From assembly GCA_028872955.1 (NCBI GenBank), contig JAGWNX010000036.1, positions 1 to 35,466 on the forward strand: 35,466 nucleotides of DNA, read 5' to 3'. This DNA comes from Acidobacteriota bacterium (GTDB lineage Bacteria > Acidobacteriota > Terriglobia > Terriglobales > Acidobacteriaceae). The position numbers and the translations under genes are program-made. The notes under the pieces are model-generated. The model worked only from the letters and a program-made list of their open reading frames with translations, was not told the origin of the DNA and searched no databases. Positions 6,330 to 17,019 of the stretch are shown in pieces. The stretch's first letter is position 1, and the number at the start of each line of letters is the position of its first letter.

Positions 6330-7730
6330 ATGGTCACGTCGGTCAGTCTTGTTGAAGACACTGTCGCCATCAAACCGGTAAGCGTGACCGATGTCTTTTC
6401 GATCGGCATCGGCCCCTCCAGCTCCCACACCGTCGGCCCCATGCGGGCGGCGCAGCAGTTCGCCGCCGACATCGCCTCCGAAGGCTTTACGCCCACTTCC
6501 GTGCTGGTGGAACTCTTCGGCTCGCTGGCCCTCACGGGGCAGGGCCACCGCACCGATGCCGGCATCCTGCTCGGCCTGGCAGGATGGCGACCGGACCAGA
6601 TCGACCCCGACGCGATCGACGGCCTGCTGCAACAGATCCGCACCAGCCATCAGTTGCTGCTGGCGGGCTCCATCGCTATCCCATTCCAAGAGTCGGAGCA
6701 CCTGATCTTTCATCGCTCCGCGTTTCTTCCTCGCCATCCCAACGGAATGCGCTTCACCGCATACCACTGCATGCATCCGCTGGTCACCCGGCAGTACTAC
6801 TCCGTCGGCGGCGGCGCGATTCTGCAGGATGACGAGCCGCCCGCCACGAGCAGCGCGCAGCCTCGTCTGCGCTACCCGTTCTTCTCTGCGGAGAGCCTGC
6901 TCTCTATCGGCCAGCGGTACGGCCTGACGATTGCCGACATCATGCTGGCCAACGACTCTGCCTGGCGCCCAGCGGAGGAGACGCTCGCCTTTCTGGACGA
7001 GGTTCGCATCCGGATGTTTGCCTGCATCGATCGCGGTTGCCAGCAAAGCGGCATCCTGCCTGGCGGTCTGCTGGTGCGGCGCCGCGCCAAGTCACTGCGG
7101 CAGTCGCTGCTGGAAGACACCAGCGGTGGCGACGAGTCGCGCGTGCTGGACTGGCTAAGCCTCTACGCCCTCGCCGTGAATGAAGAGAACGCGGCCGGTG
7201 GCCGGGTGGTCACCGCACCCACCAACGGCGCCGCGGGCGTCATTCCTGCGGTGCTCCGGTACTACGAGACCTTTTGCCCGGAGGCACGCATCGAGGGCTC
7301 GCGCATCTTTTTGCTTACAGCAGCGGCCATCGGTGCTCTGTACAAGATGCGTGCCTCCATCTCTGCCGCAGAGATGGGTTGCCAGGGTGAGGTGGGGGTC
7401 GCCTGCTCCATGGCTGCGGCCGGACTGGCAGCGGCCCTGGGCGGCACCAATCAGCAGATCGAAAACGCGGCTGAGATCGGCATGGAACACAACCTCGGCC
7501 TGACCTGCGACCCCATCAAAGGCCTGGTGCAGGTGCCCTGCATCGAACGCAACACCATGGGCGCGGTCAAGGCCGTGAACGCAGCGCGTCTGGCCCTGCG
7601 CGGCGATGGCCGCCATGTCGTCTCGCTCGATGCCGTGATTGAGACGATGCGCCAGACCGGCAACGATATGCGATCGAAGTACAAGGAGACCAGTCTCGGC
7701 GGACTCGCCGTCAACTTTGTTGAATGCTGA
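6330..7730 (+). CDS. sdaA: L-serine ammonia-lyase, single-chain iron-sulfur type
   Basis: A 466-residue enzyme that deaminates L-serine to pyruvate and ammonia. The N-terminal beta domain has the [18 protein letters not shown] signature near residues 20-40. The C-terminal alpha domain has [18 protein letters not shown] and the [4Fe-4S] cysteines C351 (EMGCQGE), C393 (CDPIKG) and C404 (VPCIERN), with spacings of 42 and 11 as in characterised bacterial enzymes. The ATG at 6330 is chosen because GGAAAGG ends 9 bases upstream; a TTG at 6312 is also in frame. The gene lies behind a tandem glycine riboswitch and ahead of gcvP, so it probably removes serine made from glycine by the cleavage system plus SHMT. 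Confidence 0.95.
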   Translation: MVTSVSLVEDTVAIKPVSVTDVFSIGIGPSSSHTVGPMRAAQQFAADIASEGFTPTSVLVELFGSLALTGQGHRTDAGILLGLAGWRPDQIDPDAIDGLLQQIRTSHQLLLAGSIAIPFQESEHLIFHRSAFLPRHPNGMRFTAYHCMHPLVTRQYYSVGGGAILQDDEPPATSSAQPRLRYPFFSAESLLSIGQRYGLTIADIMLANDSAWRPAEETLAFLDEVRIRMFACIDRGCQQSGILPGGLLVRRRAKSLRQSLLEDTSGGDESRVLDWLSLYALAVNEENAAGGRVVTAPTNGAAGVIPAVLRYYETFCPEARIEGSRIFLLTAAAIGALYKMRASISAAEMGCQGEVGVACSMAAAGLAAALGGTNQQIENAAEIGMEHNLGLTCDPIKGLVQVPCIERNTMGAVKAVNAARLALRGDGRHVVSLDAVIETMRQTGNDMRSKYKETSLGGLAVNFVEC

Positions 7731-7795
7731 ACGCGCGCGCTGCCTGCGCAGCCGCCCCAACCCAATTGACCACGTCGTCAAGGAGCAACCTGTTT

Positions 7796-10669
7796 ATGCC
7801 ATTCGCCACAGCCAGCAGCACAGCACATACCGCCGCCCCATTTGAGCAGCGCCACATCGGGCCTTCTCCTGCGGATGTGACCTCCATGCTCGAGACCGTC
7901 GGCTGCACTTCGCTCGACGAACTGATCGCAGAGACGATTCCGTCCTCGATCCTAGACCTGGGCAGGCTTAGCTTCGGACCGCCGCGCTCCGAGCCCGAGG
8001 TGGTGGCCTACATGCGCCAGATCGCCAGCAAGAACAAGGTCTTCCACTCGCTCATCGGCCAGGGCTACTACGGCACCATCACGCCACCGGTTATTCAGCG
8101 CAACATCCTGGAGAACCCCGCCTGGTACACGGCCTACACGCCCTACCAGCCAGAGATCAGCCAGGGTCGGCTGGAGGCCCTGATCAACTTCCAGACGATA
8201 GTCTGCGACCTGACCGGGCTTGACGTCGCCAACGCCTCGCTGCTGGACGAAGCCACGGCCGCAGCTGAGGCCATGGCCATGGCCAATCGCGTTGCCCGCT
8301 CCAGACAGAGCAGCTTCTTTGTCGACGAGAACTGCCACCCGCAGACCATTGCGCTGCTGGAGACGCGCGCCAAACCGCTGGGCTGGCAACTGATCGTCGG
8401 CGACCCGGCTACGCTGGATGCCACCCAGGTGTTTGGTGCCATGCTGCAGTACCCCGGCACAGACGGTCAGATTCGCGACTTTCGCCCCGCGATTGCAGCG
8501 CTGCACGCATCCGGTGCCATCGCCGTGATGGCCGCAGACATCCTTGCGCTTACCCTGCTGGCCTCCCCGGGTGATCTTGGCGCTGATCTTGCCATCGGCT
8601 CCACGCAGCGCTTCGGCGTGCCGATGGGCTACGGTGGGCCGCATGCGGCGTACATCGCCACCCGCGAAGAGCATAAGCGCTCCCTGCCCGGCCGTCTGGT
8701 TGGCGTCTCCATCGACGCCCGCGGGGCGCAGGCCTACCGCCTGGCGCTGCAGACGCGCGAGCAGCATATTCGCCGCGAGAAGGCCACCAGCAACATCTGC
8801 ACCGCGCAGGTGCTGCTCGCCGTTATGGCCGGCATGTACGCCGTCTACCACGGGCCTGCAGGTCTGCGCGCCATTGCCGAGCGTGTCCACGGCCTGACGG
8901 CACAACTGGCCGCGGGGCTTGTCCAGCTGGGCTACCAGGTAGAGACCACCAGCTTCTTTGACACCATCACCGTGCACACCGGCGCACAGACGGAGTTGAT
9001 TCACAGGGCCACCGTCGAGGCCGGCATCAACCTGCGTCGCATCGATGCCACACCCGGCAAGCTCGGCATCAGCCTGGATGAGACCTCCACGCCAGCCCTT
9101 GTGGAGGCCATCTGGCGTTGCTTTGGAGAGGCGCCGCGGCTGGAGGCCGTGCGTGCCAGTAGCGCCATTCCTATGACACTGGTGCGCACCAGCACCTACC
9201 TGCAGCATCCGGTCTTCAACCAGTACCACTCGGAGACGGAGATGCTGCGCTACATGCGCCGCCTGGCAGACCGTGACCTGGCTCTGGATCGCGCCATGAT
9301 TCCGCTGGGCTCCTGCACCATGAAGCTGAACGCAACCACCGAGATGCTGCCGGTAACCTGGCCGGAGTTTGCGGGACTTCACCCGTTTGCGCCACGCAAC
9401 CAGGCCGAGGGCTACGCCGAGTTGATCGCCGAGTTGGAGCAGCGACTGTGCGAGGTGACCGGCTACGATGCGTTCTCCTTCCAGCCGAACTCGGGCGCGC
9501 AGGGCGAGTACGCCGGCCTGCTGGCCATCGGTGCCTACCACGCCAGCCGCGGCGAGGCACATCGCAAGATCTGCCTGATTCCTACCTCGGCACACGGCAC
9601 CAACCCGGCTTCTGCGCAGATGGCGGGCATGGAGGTTGTCACCGTTCGTTGCGACGAGAGCGGCAACGTGGATGTGGAGGACCTGCGCGAGAAGGCCCAC
9701 CACTACGCCGATATCCTGGCCGCGATTATGGTGACTTACCCCTCGACCCACGGCGTCTTTGAGGAGCAAATTCGCGAGATCTGCGAGATCGTACACGCGT
9801 GCGGCGGGCAGGTATATCTGGATGGTGCCAATCTCAACGCTCAGGTGGGGCTGGTGTATCCGGGCAAGTTCGGTGCCGATGTGAGCCATCTGAATCTGCA
9901 TAAGACGTTTTGCATTCCGCACGGCGGCGGTGGCCCGGGCGTAGGCCCCATCGGCGTGCGCAGCCACCTGGCCCCGTTCCTGCCTGGGCATCCGGAGCTG
10001 GCAGGCACCAGCCTGGTGGGGCCGGTCTCGGCCGCGCCGTTCGGCTCAGCCTCCATCCTGCCTATCTCCTGGGCGTACATCCTGATGATGGGCGGCGAGG
10101 GCCTGGCGCAGGCGACAAAGGTTGCTATCCTGAATGCAAACTACATTGCCAAACGCCTGGAAGAACACTACCCCGTTCTCTACAAGAATGAACGCGGACG
10201 TGTGGCCCATGAGTGCATCCTGGACACCCGCCCCCTCAAGACGCTTTGTGGAGTCACTGTGGACGATATCGCCAAGCGGCTGATCGACTATGGATTTCAT
10301 GCCCCGACCATGAGCTTTCCCGTAGCCGGCACGCTGATGATTGAGCCAACCGAGTCAGAGTCGCTGCACGAGATTGATCGCTTCTGCGACGCGATGATCG
10401 CCATGCGACAGGAGATTCGCGAGATCGAACAGGGCCGCTTTGACGCTGCCGACAGCCCACTTCGCCATGCCCCGCATACGGTGCATGACATCGCAGACGA
10501 CGGCTGGAATCGCTTGTACTCCCGCGCGGAGGGCTGCTTCCCGGCAAGCTCTCGCCGCACCGACAAATACTGGGCGCCGGTCAATCGCATCGACAATGCG
10601 TACGGCGACCGCAATCTGATCTGCAGTTGCCCTCCCCTGACGGACTACTGCGAGCCAATCTCGCGGTAG
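7796..10669 (+). CDS. gcvP: glycine dehydrogenase (decarboxylating), P protein of the glycine cleavage system
   Basis: A 957-residue single-chain P protein, the same length as the E. coli enzyme. It decarboxylates glycine through PLP and passes the aminomethyl group to lipoyl-GcvH. The N-terminal half starts with [13 protein letters not shown] and includes [18 protein letters not shown]; the C-terminal half has [26 protein letters not shown], and the PLP lysine K703 in [17 protein letters not shown]. The ATG at 7796 has AAGGAG 10 bases upstream and gives a normal N-terminus; an ATG at 7724 overlapping the sdaA stop would add 24 atypical residues and is rejected. It is 65 bases after sdaA under the same riboswitch. 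gcvT and gcvH are not in the window. Confidence 0.97.
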   Translation: MPFATASSTAHTAAPFEQRHIGPSPADVTSMLETVGCTSLDELIAETIPSSILDLGRLSFGPPRSEPEVVAYMRQIASKNKVFHSLIGQGYYGTITPPVIQRNILENPAWYTAYTPYQPEISQGRLEALINFQTIVCDLTGLDVANASLLDEATAAAEAMAMANRVARSRQSSFFVDENCHPQTIALLETRAKPLGWQLIVGDPATLDATQVFGAMLQYPGTDGQIRDFRPAIAALHASGAIAVMAADILALTLLASPGDLGADLAIGSTQRFGVPMGYGGPHAAYIATREEHKRSLPGRLVGVSIDARGAQAYRLALQTREQHIRREKATSNICTAQVLLAVMAGMYAVYHGPAGLRAIAERVHGLTAQLAAGLVQLGYQVETTSFFDTITVHTGAQTELIHRATVEAGINLRRIDATPGKLGISLDETSTPALVEAIWRCFGEAPRLEAVRASSAIPMTLVRTSTYLQHPVFNQYHSETEMLRYMRRLADRDLALDRAMIPLGSCTMKLNATTEMLPVTWPEFAGLHPFAPRNQAEGYAELIAELEQRLCEVTGYDAFSFQPNSGAQGEYAGLLAIGAYHASRGEAHRKICLIPTSAHGTNPASAQMAGMEVVTVRCDESGNVDVEDLREKAHHYADILAAIMVTYPSTHGVFEEQIREICEIVHACGGQVYLDGANLNAQVGLVYPGKFGADVSHLNLHKTFCIPHGGGGPGVGPIGVRSHLAPFLPGHPELAGTSLVGPVSAAPFGSASILPISWAYILMMGGEGLAQATKVAILNANYIAKRLEEHYPVLYKNERGRVAHECILDTRPLKTLCGVTVDDIAKRLIDYGFHAPTMSFPVAGTLMIEPTESESLHEIDRFCDAMIAMRQEIREIEQGRFDAADSPLRHAPHTVHDIADDGWNRLYSRAEGCFPASSRRTDKYWAPVNRIDNAYGDRNLICSCPPLTDYCEPISR

Positions 10670-10798
10670 TCCACCGATGCACCCGGGCGGAGAGCATCCC
10701 GCCCGTCAACCAACCTTCAAGACGCTGAGCAGACCAACTCCGACTTACTCGCTGGGTACTTCACGACACCCAACCTTGCTACACCAGGAGCCTGACCC

Positions 10799-11521
10799 AT
10801 GGACTACTTGACGAAACATCTGGAAGACGCGCAAGACGTAGAGTTCCTGCACGAGATCGGCAGCCGCATCGCTGCGGCCGACTCGCTCGACAGCATTCTC
10901 AGCCGGATTCTCGACTTCGTCTCTGATCTCGTCCGTTGCGACTCCTGCTTCGTCTACATCCTGCGCGGCGATCAGTTGGTGCTGAGCGCCTCAAAGAATC
11001 CTCATGCGGAACTGCTGCACCGGCTGGGTCTGGCTATGGGCCAGGGTATTACCGGCTGGGTAGCCGAGCACCGGCAGACCGTTGCCATTACCTGCCACGC
11101 GGCAAACGACCCGCGCTTTCGCGTGTTTCACGACCTGCCAGAGGACTCCTACGAGGCCTTCCTCTCCGTACCCATCCTGTGCCGCGGCAAAGTCGTGGGC
11201 GTCATCAACCTGCAGCATCGCCAGCCACACCACCACACGGAGCGCGAGATTCGCCTGATCTCCACCATCGGCTTCCTGGTCGGCGCAGAGGTTGAGCTTG
11301 CCCGCATGGAGACGGAGAAGGCAGAGATCCAGCGGCAACTGGAGGCGCGCAAACTAATGGAACGCGCCAAGGGAATTCTGCAGCGTCAGCTCAAGGTCGA
11401 TGAAGAGAGCGCTTACCTGACCATGCAACGACTGAGTCGGCAGAAGCGTAAGCCCATGCGCGAGATTGCAGAGGCCATCATCCTGGGTGAGGAGCTGCGC
11501 CTGGGATCAGAAGCAAACTAA
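10799..11521 (+). CDS. GAF-ANTAR transcription antitermination regulator
   Basis: A 240-residue protein with an N-terminal GAF domain (about 20-165: SLDSILSRILDFVSDLV, GITGWVAEHRQTVAI, SVPILCRGKVVGVINLQHR), a coiled linker (ARMETEKAEIQRQLEARK) and a C-terminal ANTAR domain (about 180-235: LMERAKGILQRQLKVDEESAY, MREIAEAIILGEELR). ANTAR domains bind paired hexaloop RNA hairpins and prevent transcription termination; GAF domains sense small ligands or redox state. AGGAG lies about 8 bases before the ATG. It stands alone between gcvP and a convergent permease gene, with no two-component partner, so signal and RNA targets are unknown. The 129 bases before it hold a GC-rich hairpin (10685-10704) without a hexaloop or U-run. 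Confidence 0.9.
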   Translation: MDYLTKHLEDAQDVEFLHEIGSRIAAADSLDSILSRILDFVSDLVRCDSCFVYILRGDQLVLSASKNPHAELLHRLGLAMGQGITGWVAEHRQTVAITCHAANDPRFRVFHDLPEDSYEAFLSVPILCRGKVVGVINLQHRQPHHHTEREIRLISTIGFLVGAEVELARMETEKAEIQRQLEARKLMERAKGILQRQLKVDEESAYLTMQRLSRQKRKPMREIAEAIILGEELRLGSEAN

Positions 11522-11581
11522 GCGGACGACGCGCCCTTCCCCTTCGTCACCTTCCGGCGCTCTCGCCCGTTCGACCGCGCG

Positions 11582-12943
<1,362 letters not shown>

Positions 12944-12962
12944 CGCTTATCCCTCCGCAACA

Positions 12963-14456
12963 TTACTCGTACTTCAACGACGCAATTGGCAACACTTGCG
13001 ATGCCTGTCTGGCCGGGTAGTAGCCAAAGAAGACGCCGACTGCAGCCGAGATGCCAAACGACACGGCCACCGAGACCAGAGACACCTGCGTGGACCACTG
13101 CAGCACCTTGGAGATGCTGGCTGAGGCGATGTATCCAATCAGCACACCCAGCAGGCCGCCCACAACACTCAGCGTGATGGACTCCAGCAGAAATTGCAGC
13201 AGCACATCCTGAGCCTTGGCTCCCACTGCGCGACGGATGCCGATCTCCTTCGTGCGTTCCGTCACACTCAGCAGCATGATGTTCATAATGCCGATGCCGC
13301 CTACGATCAGAGACACGGTCGCAATGCTGCCTAGCAACGCGGTCATCGTCGCGCTGGCACGATCCAGCGTCTTGCCTAGCTGATCCAGGGTCACCTTCTC
13401 TAACCCTGCAACGTTGCCCACCACAGCCCGCTGCACGTCTGTCCGCATGCCGCCACCTGTGAGCGCCTTGTGCGCCTGGCTGATGACCTGAAAGTCGTCT
13501 GGCCGCTTCGCCGTAATGCCATGCCGCACCCGCAACAATTCAGTAATCTGCTTGGAGACACGTGTCACTTCGCCCGTCGACTGCGTCGTCACCGTAATAT
13601 CGTTCAGCTTGGAAAGATTCAACAACTTCTGCACGGTAGTGACCGGAATGTAGATCGCATCGAACTCGTCGTCTCCCGGAGCAGGAGCTACCATCCAGTT
13701 GGTCGTGCTCACCACGCCCATCACCTTGAACGACTGATTCCACAACTTCACCGTCTTGCCCACTGGATTCTCTGTACCGAACAACTTCTCGGCAACAATG
13801 CTACCCAGCACGACGACCTGCTCTGCGTTAGCCTCCTGCCGCTTGCTGAAGTACTCGCCATGTACAAACGTCCACGCTCGCTTGATGCGTGGCATCGAGA
13901 CATCATCCCCGTGCATGCGGGTGAACCAGCGGGTGTCACCGTAGACGACGTGCGCATTCTCATGCACGCCCTCCGACACATACTGCACACCGCCGATTCT
14001 GCGAATGGCATCCGCATCGGCAATGGTGAGCGTTGCTGCCGCACCCAGGCCCGCCTCAGAGTCACCGAGACGCTGCCGCGCGGTTGGGTGGTCGTGCACG
14101 GCAAAAGGATCATCCTCCGGGTGGAAGTAGCTGCGTAGCAGCGTTGCCTTGCCGGGTACGAAGACGCCGCTGCCCCATCCGCCACGCTGAGGCCATCCAG
14201 AGTAAGCGGCGGGTTCAATCGCATCGTCAGGGACTGCCTCCTGCTGCGCGCTGTAGTTGCCTGCCTTCACGACGATCATGTTCATGCCCGCCGCCTTCAC
14301 CTGATCCTGAATCGCGCTCTGCGCACCACTACCCAAGGCAATCATGGTCAACACCGTGGCCACCCCGATCGTCATACCGATCATGGTCAGTGCGGTCTGC
14401 AGCTTATTACGGCGCAGCGCCTTCAGCGAGATGATCCAGCTGGTCTTCAGGGCCAT
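12963..14456 (-). CDS. MacB/FtsX-like ABC transporter permease, first copy
   Basis: A 497-residue paralog of the next gene, with the same layout: N-terminal helix (ALTMIGMTIGVATVLTMIAL), periplasmic core, and FtsX helices with ATVSLIVGGIGIMNIMLLSV, TERTKEIGIRRAVGAK and the ending FFGYYPARQASQVLPIASLKYE. It is about 44 residues longer. Much of the excess is an insertion near residues 68-130 of the periplasmic domain, with aromatic, Gly and acidic/His content (FHPEDDPFAVHDHPTARQ), which the downstream copy lacks. The ATG overlaps the ATPase stop by one base (TAATG). A periplasmic cargo-binding role for the insertion is only a guess. Confidence 0.92.
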   Translation of the reverse strand: MALKTSWIISLKALRRNKLQTALTMIGMTIGVATVLTMIALGSGAQSAIQDQVKAAGMNMIVVKAGNYSAQQEAVPDDAIEPAAYSGWPQRGGWGSGVFVPGKATLLRSYFHPEDDPFAVHDHPTARQRLGDSEAGLGAAATLTIADADAIRRIGGVQYVSEGVHENAHVVYGDTRWFTRMHGDDVSMPRIKRAWTFVHGEYFSKRQEANAEQVVVLGSIVAEKLFGTENPVGKTVKLWNQSFKVMGVVSTTNWMVAPAPGDDEFDAIYIPVTTVQKLLNLSKLNDITVTTQSTGEVTRVSKQITELLRVRHGITAKRPDDFQVISQAHKALTGGGMRTDVQRAVVGNVAGLEKVTLDQLGKTLDRASATMTALLGSIATVSLIVGGIGIMNIMLLSVTERTKEIGIRRAVGAKAQDVLLQFLLESITLSVVGGLLGVLIGYIASASISKVLQWSTQVSLVSVAVSFGISAAVGVFFGYYPARQASQVLPIASLKYE

Positions 14457-15220
14457 TACGCGCTCTCCTCCAGCGGCTCTGGCAACTCCGCCAACTCGCC
14501 ACGGGCCGTCCGGCGTCGCGTATTCAACTCATCTGAGGTGATCACTCCGTCGCGGAATGAGATGATGCGCGAGCCGTAGGCTGCCACATCCGGCTCGTGG
14601 GTAATCAGCACAATGGTGATGCCTCGCTCTTTCTTCAACGACTGGAAGATATCCATCACTTCGACGCTCGTGCGGCTGTCCAGATTGCCGGTCGGCTCGT
14701 CGGCAAGCAGGATGGATGGATTGTTGAGCAGCGCGCGTGCGATCGCCACTCGCTGCTGCTGCCCGCCCGAAAGCTGGTTAGGATGATGCTCGTAGCGCGA
14801 GCCCAGTCCAACGGCCTCCAGCGCGGCCATGGCCCGCGCCCGGCGCTCCGTTGCCGAGACAGGATCAGGACCATAGAGCAGCGGCAGCTCTACATTCTCC
14901 AGCGCAGACGTGCGCGTAAGCAGGTTGAAGCCCTGGAATACGAAGCCTATCTTCTTGTTGCGCACGGTAGAGACTTCGTCATCCGAAAGCCGCGACACAT
15001 CCTTGCCATCCAGAAAGTACTGCCCACTGGTGGGCTGATCCAGACAACCGAGAATATGCATCAGAGTCGATTTCCCCGAGCCCGAAGGACCAACGACGGT
15101 TACAAACTCGCCGGCCTGGATATCCAGAGATACAGAACGAAGCGCATGAACCGCTACGTCACCCATCTGGTAGGTCTTGGTGAGCTTCTTGATTGAGATA
15201 ACCGGCACATTCGGCGTCAT
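14456..15220 (-). CDS. ABC transporter ATP-binding protein (MacB/LolD type)
   Basis: A 254-residue ATPase with Walker [10 protein letters not shown] (44-52), Q-loop VFQGFNLL (near 95), signature [15 protein letters not shown] (150-164), Walker [12 protein letters not shown] (171-181) and H-loop [10 protein letters not shown]. The N-terminal '[10 protein letters not shown].vhaLr.VsldI' layout is that of the LolD/MacB class that powers FtsX-type permeases. The C-terminal 30 residues ([20 protein letters not shown]) extend past the domain. It starts 2 bases after the stop of the upstream M20 lipoprotein gene and shares one base with the permease gene that follows, so the transporter and the peptidase-like lipoproteins are almost certainly co-expressed. 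Confidence 0.95.
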   Translation of the reverse strand: MTPNVPVISIKKLTKTYQMGDVAVHALRSVSLDIQAGEFVTVVGPSGSGKSTLMHILGCLDQPTSGQYFLDGKDVSRLSDDEVSTVRNKKIGFVFQGFNLLTRTSALENVELPLLYGPDPVSATERRARAMAALEAVGLGSRYEHHPNQLSGGQQQRVAIARALLNNPSILLADEPTGNLDSRTSVEVMDIFQSLKKERGITIVLITHEPDVAAYGSRIISFRDGVITSDELNTRRRTARGELAELPEPLEESA

Positions 15221-15222
15221 GT

Positions 15223-16926
15223 CTATTGACCCTTTCCTTTATCTCCGTTCATCGCAGCGTAGTTGTAGATGATGGAGGCTACCGACTTCTCAGCACCTGC
15301 CATTCCGTAAACCTTGCCTGCGCCTTCAATGACGTAGTACTCATTCGCGGCATGGGCACGGCCACCGTGGCCTGCGGCACCTCCTGCAATCGGCATCTGC
15401 ACTGGCTCTACTCGCTGCCCTACCTGACCATTGGAGAACAGATACGACGGCCAGTAGCCACCCAGGATCGAGGCTCCGTCGGCAGGCTGCGCGTAGGGTA
15501 TGCCGAAGTCCGCGTAGGTCTTCTCAATGGCATGCGCAATGTCTGTGTTGTAGTCCATCTTCGACCATGGCACATCGCCAATCAGCTTCATCTCCACATC
15601 CTTGTAGCCGTTCTTATCCAGCTGCGCGCGGAGCTTCTTCACAATGTCCAGACCGCTCATGTTCGGCACATAGCGGAAGTTGTGTTTGGACGTAATCTTG
15701 TTCGGCAGAATCGCGCCTGCACCACCGGCATACATGTTGCCTCCCCAGATGCCATCCAGGTTGAACGAAGTACCGTAGCGCTGCATCCGCAGCACATCAT
15801 ACGGATCGTCCGCAATGAAGCGGCCCACGCCAAGATTTTGTGCTGCCGTCTTGAGGTCCACCTTAGCCGACATGGTCTTCAGCTTTTCCGTCTCAGAGGG
15901 AGTCAGCGGCTGAATGTTGTCGAAGAATCCACCTATCTTTGGCGTGTTGCCGTCATCGGAGACCAGCGAAGCAAGCATCTTGATATGTCGCCACGCAGGA
16001 CTATCGACGGAGCGCTTGTTGGAGCCGTGAATATCTGACTGTATCGGTCCGCGGCCCCAGCTCTTTCCACTCGTCGTCAACTCGACGTACACGCAACCCT
16101 CGGATCCTCCCATCAGGCCTCCGCCGCCGCTTTCGCTCTGCACACCAAACATCAGCATCGCGTTAGCACCTTGGAACAGGTCTGCGTGCTCCATCATGAA
16201 CTTGCGCAGGCCAATGTCCATGCGCTCTTCATCGCCCTCTGCCACGAAGATCAGGTTCACCGGCAGCTTGCCCATCACGGCCTTCATCGACATCAGCGCA
16301 TTGAGTTGGCTCATCTGCGGGCCCTTCGAGTTCGTCGCTCCCCGCCCGATCAGCACCTTCTTCCAAGCCGGATTCAGCCCAGCCGTCCTGCCATCCACAA
16401 TGCGCGCTTCAAACGGCGGCGCCACCCAGTTCTCCGGCTGTGTCACCGGCATCGTGTCATACATCCAGTAGATGACGAGCGTCTTTGGCGCGCCTTCATC
16501 ACACTTGGCGTAGACCACAGGATTTCCTGGTGAGCCGTACTCCGTGATCCCCACGTCGTAGACACGCGTCTGCTGGCAGCCGAGCTGATCGAAGAAGCCC
16601 TTCACCATCTCAGCGCTCTCGGGAATACCCTCACCGCTGTTCGAGATACTTGGCTGGCGAATCCACTTCTGCAGATTCTCAACGTGCTCATCGATGTGCT
16701 GATCAATGTAGTCGTACACCTTTTGTAACTCGACTGGTGTCTTACTAGGATCAGGCGCAATCGTCTCATCGCCGTGCGGACGTATGCCCAGGGAGGGCTT
16801 CGACGCCACCGTCGTCTGCTCAACCGGCTTGCTCTTGCAGCCAGCAGCGCCAGCCGCTACCATCAGCGCCAGCAGCGACGCTGCAGTCCCCATCGCCTTT
16901 CCTGCCCTTGCGACTCTTCTCTCCAT
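15223..16926 (-). CDS. M20-family peptidase-like lipoprotein with altered metal site, copy 2
   Basis: A 567-residue protein with a lipoprotein signal ([11 protein letters not shown], lipidated Cys at about 30, followed by KSKP) and an M20 dipeptidase fold: [80 protein letters not shown], and the C-terminal [14 protein letters not shown] with the late His. Carnosinase-like enzymes have GHYD and D-D-K-G here; this protein has WMYD (M155 for His) and T-N-S-K-G (N199 for the bridging Asp). The Glu pair (233-234) is kept. ATG 16926 is preferred over GTG 16929 because AGGAG is 6 bases upstream. It is closely similar to the next gene upstream. Possible roles: altered-metal hydrolase or periplasmic peptide-binding protein. 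Confidence 0.85.
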   Translation of the reverse strand: MERRVARAGKAMGTAASLLALMVAAGAAGCKSKPVEQTTVASKPSLGIRPHGDETIAPDPSKTPVELQKVYDYIDQHIDEHVENLQKWIRQPSISNSGEGIPESAEMVKGFFDQLGCQQTRVYDVGITEYGSPGNPVVYAKCDEGAPKTLVIYWMYDTMPVTQPENWVAPPFEARIVDGRTAGLNPAWKKVLIGRGATNSKGPQMSQLNALMSMKAVMGKLPVNLIFVAEGDEERMDIGLRKFMMEHADLFQGANAMLMFGVQSESGGGGLMGGSEGCVYVELTTSGKSWGRGPIQSDIHGSNKRSVDSPAWRHIKMLASLVSDDGNTPKIGGFFDNIQPLTPSETEKLKTMSAKVDLKTAAQNLGVGRFIADDPYDVLRMQRYGTSFNLDGIWGGNMYAGGAGAILPNKITSKHNFRYVPNMSGLDIVKKLRAQLDKNGYKDVEMKLIGDVPWSKMDYNTDIAHAIEKTYADFGIPYAQPADGASILGGYWPSYLFSNGQVGQRVEPVQMPIAGGAAGHGGRAHAANEYYVIEGAGKVYGMAGAEKSVASIIYNYAAMNGDKGKGQ

Positions 16927-17019
16927 CACCGACTCCTTGCAGGATTGCTGTTCGTGTCTCCCACCATCGCAGCTGGCTGCAGCCCCACCTGCAGCCAGCT
17001 GAGTCCACCCACCTGATCG

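Noticed and set aside
5630..6643. 337-codon minus-strand frame across doxX, the riboswitch and the sdaA start
   Set aside because: It would run antisense through three well-supported features, and its sequence is unlike any protein family.
7724..7795. Alternative gcvP start overlapping the sdaA stop
   Set aside because: It adds 24 residues not found in P proteins, while the ATG at 7796 has AAGGAG at good spacing and gives the standard length.
7952..9991. 679-codon open frame antisense to gcvP
   Set aside because: It lies wholly within the gcvP coding region, its protein is low-complexity (Ala, Gly, His, Gln, Arg) with no known motif, and such frames are expected opposite GC-rich genes. gcvP is certain.
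10685..10704. GC-rich hairpin after gcvP as terminator or ANTAR target
   Set aside because: The stem GGGCGG/CCGCCC has no U-run after it and no pair of hexaloops, so neither role is supported.
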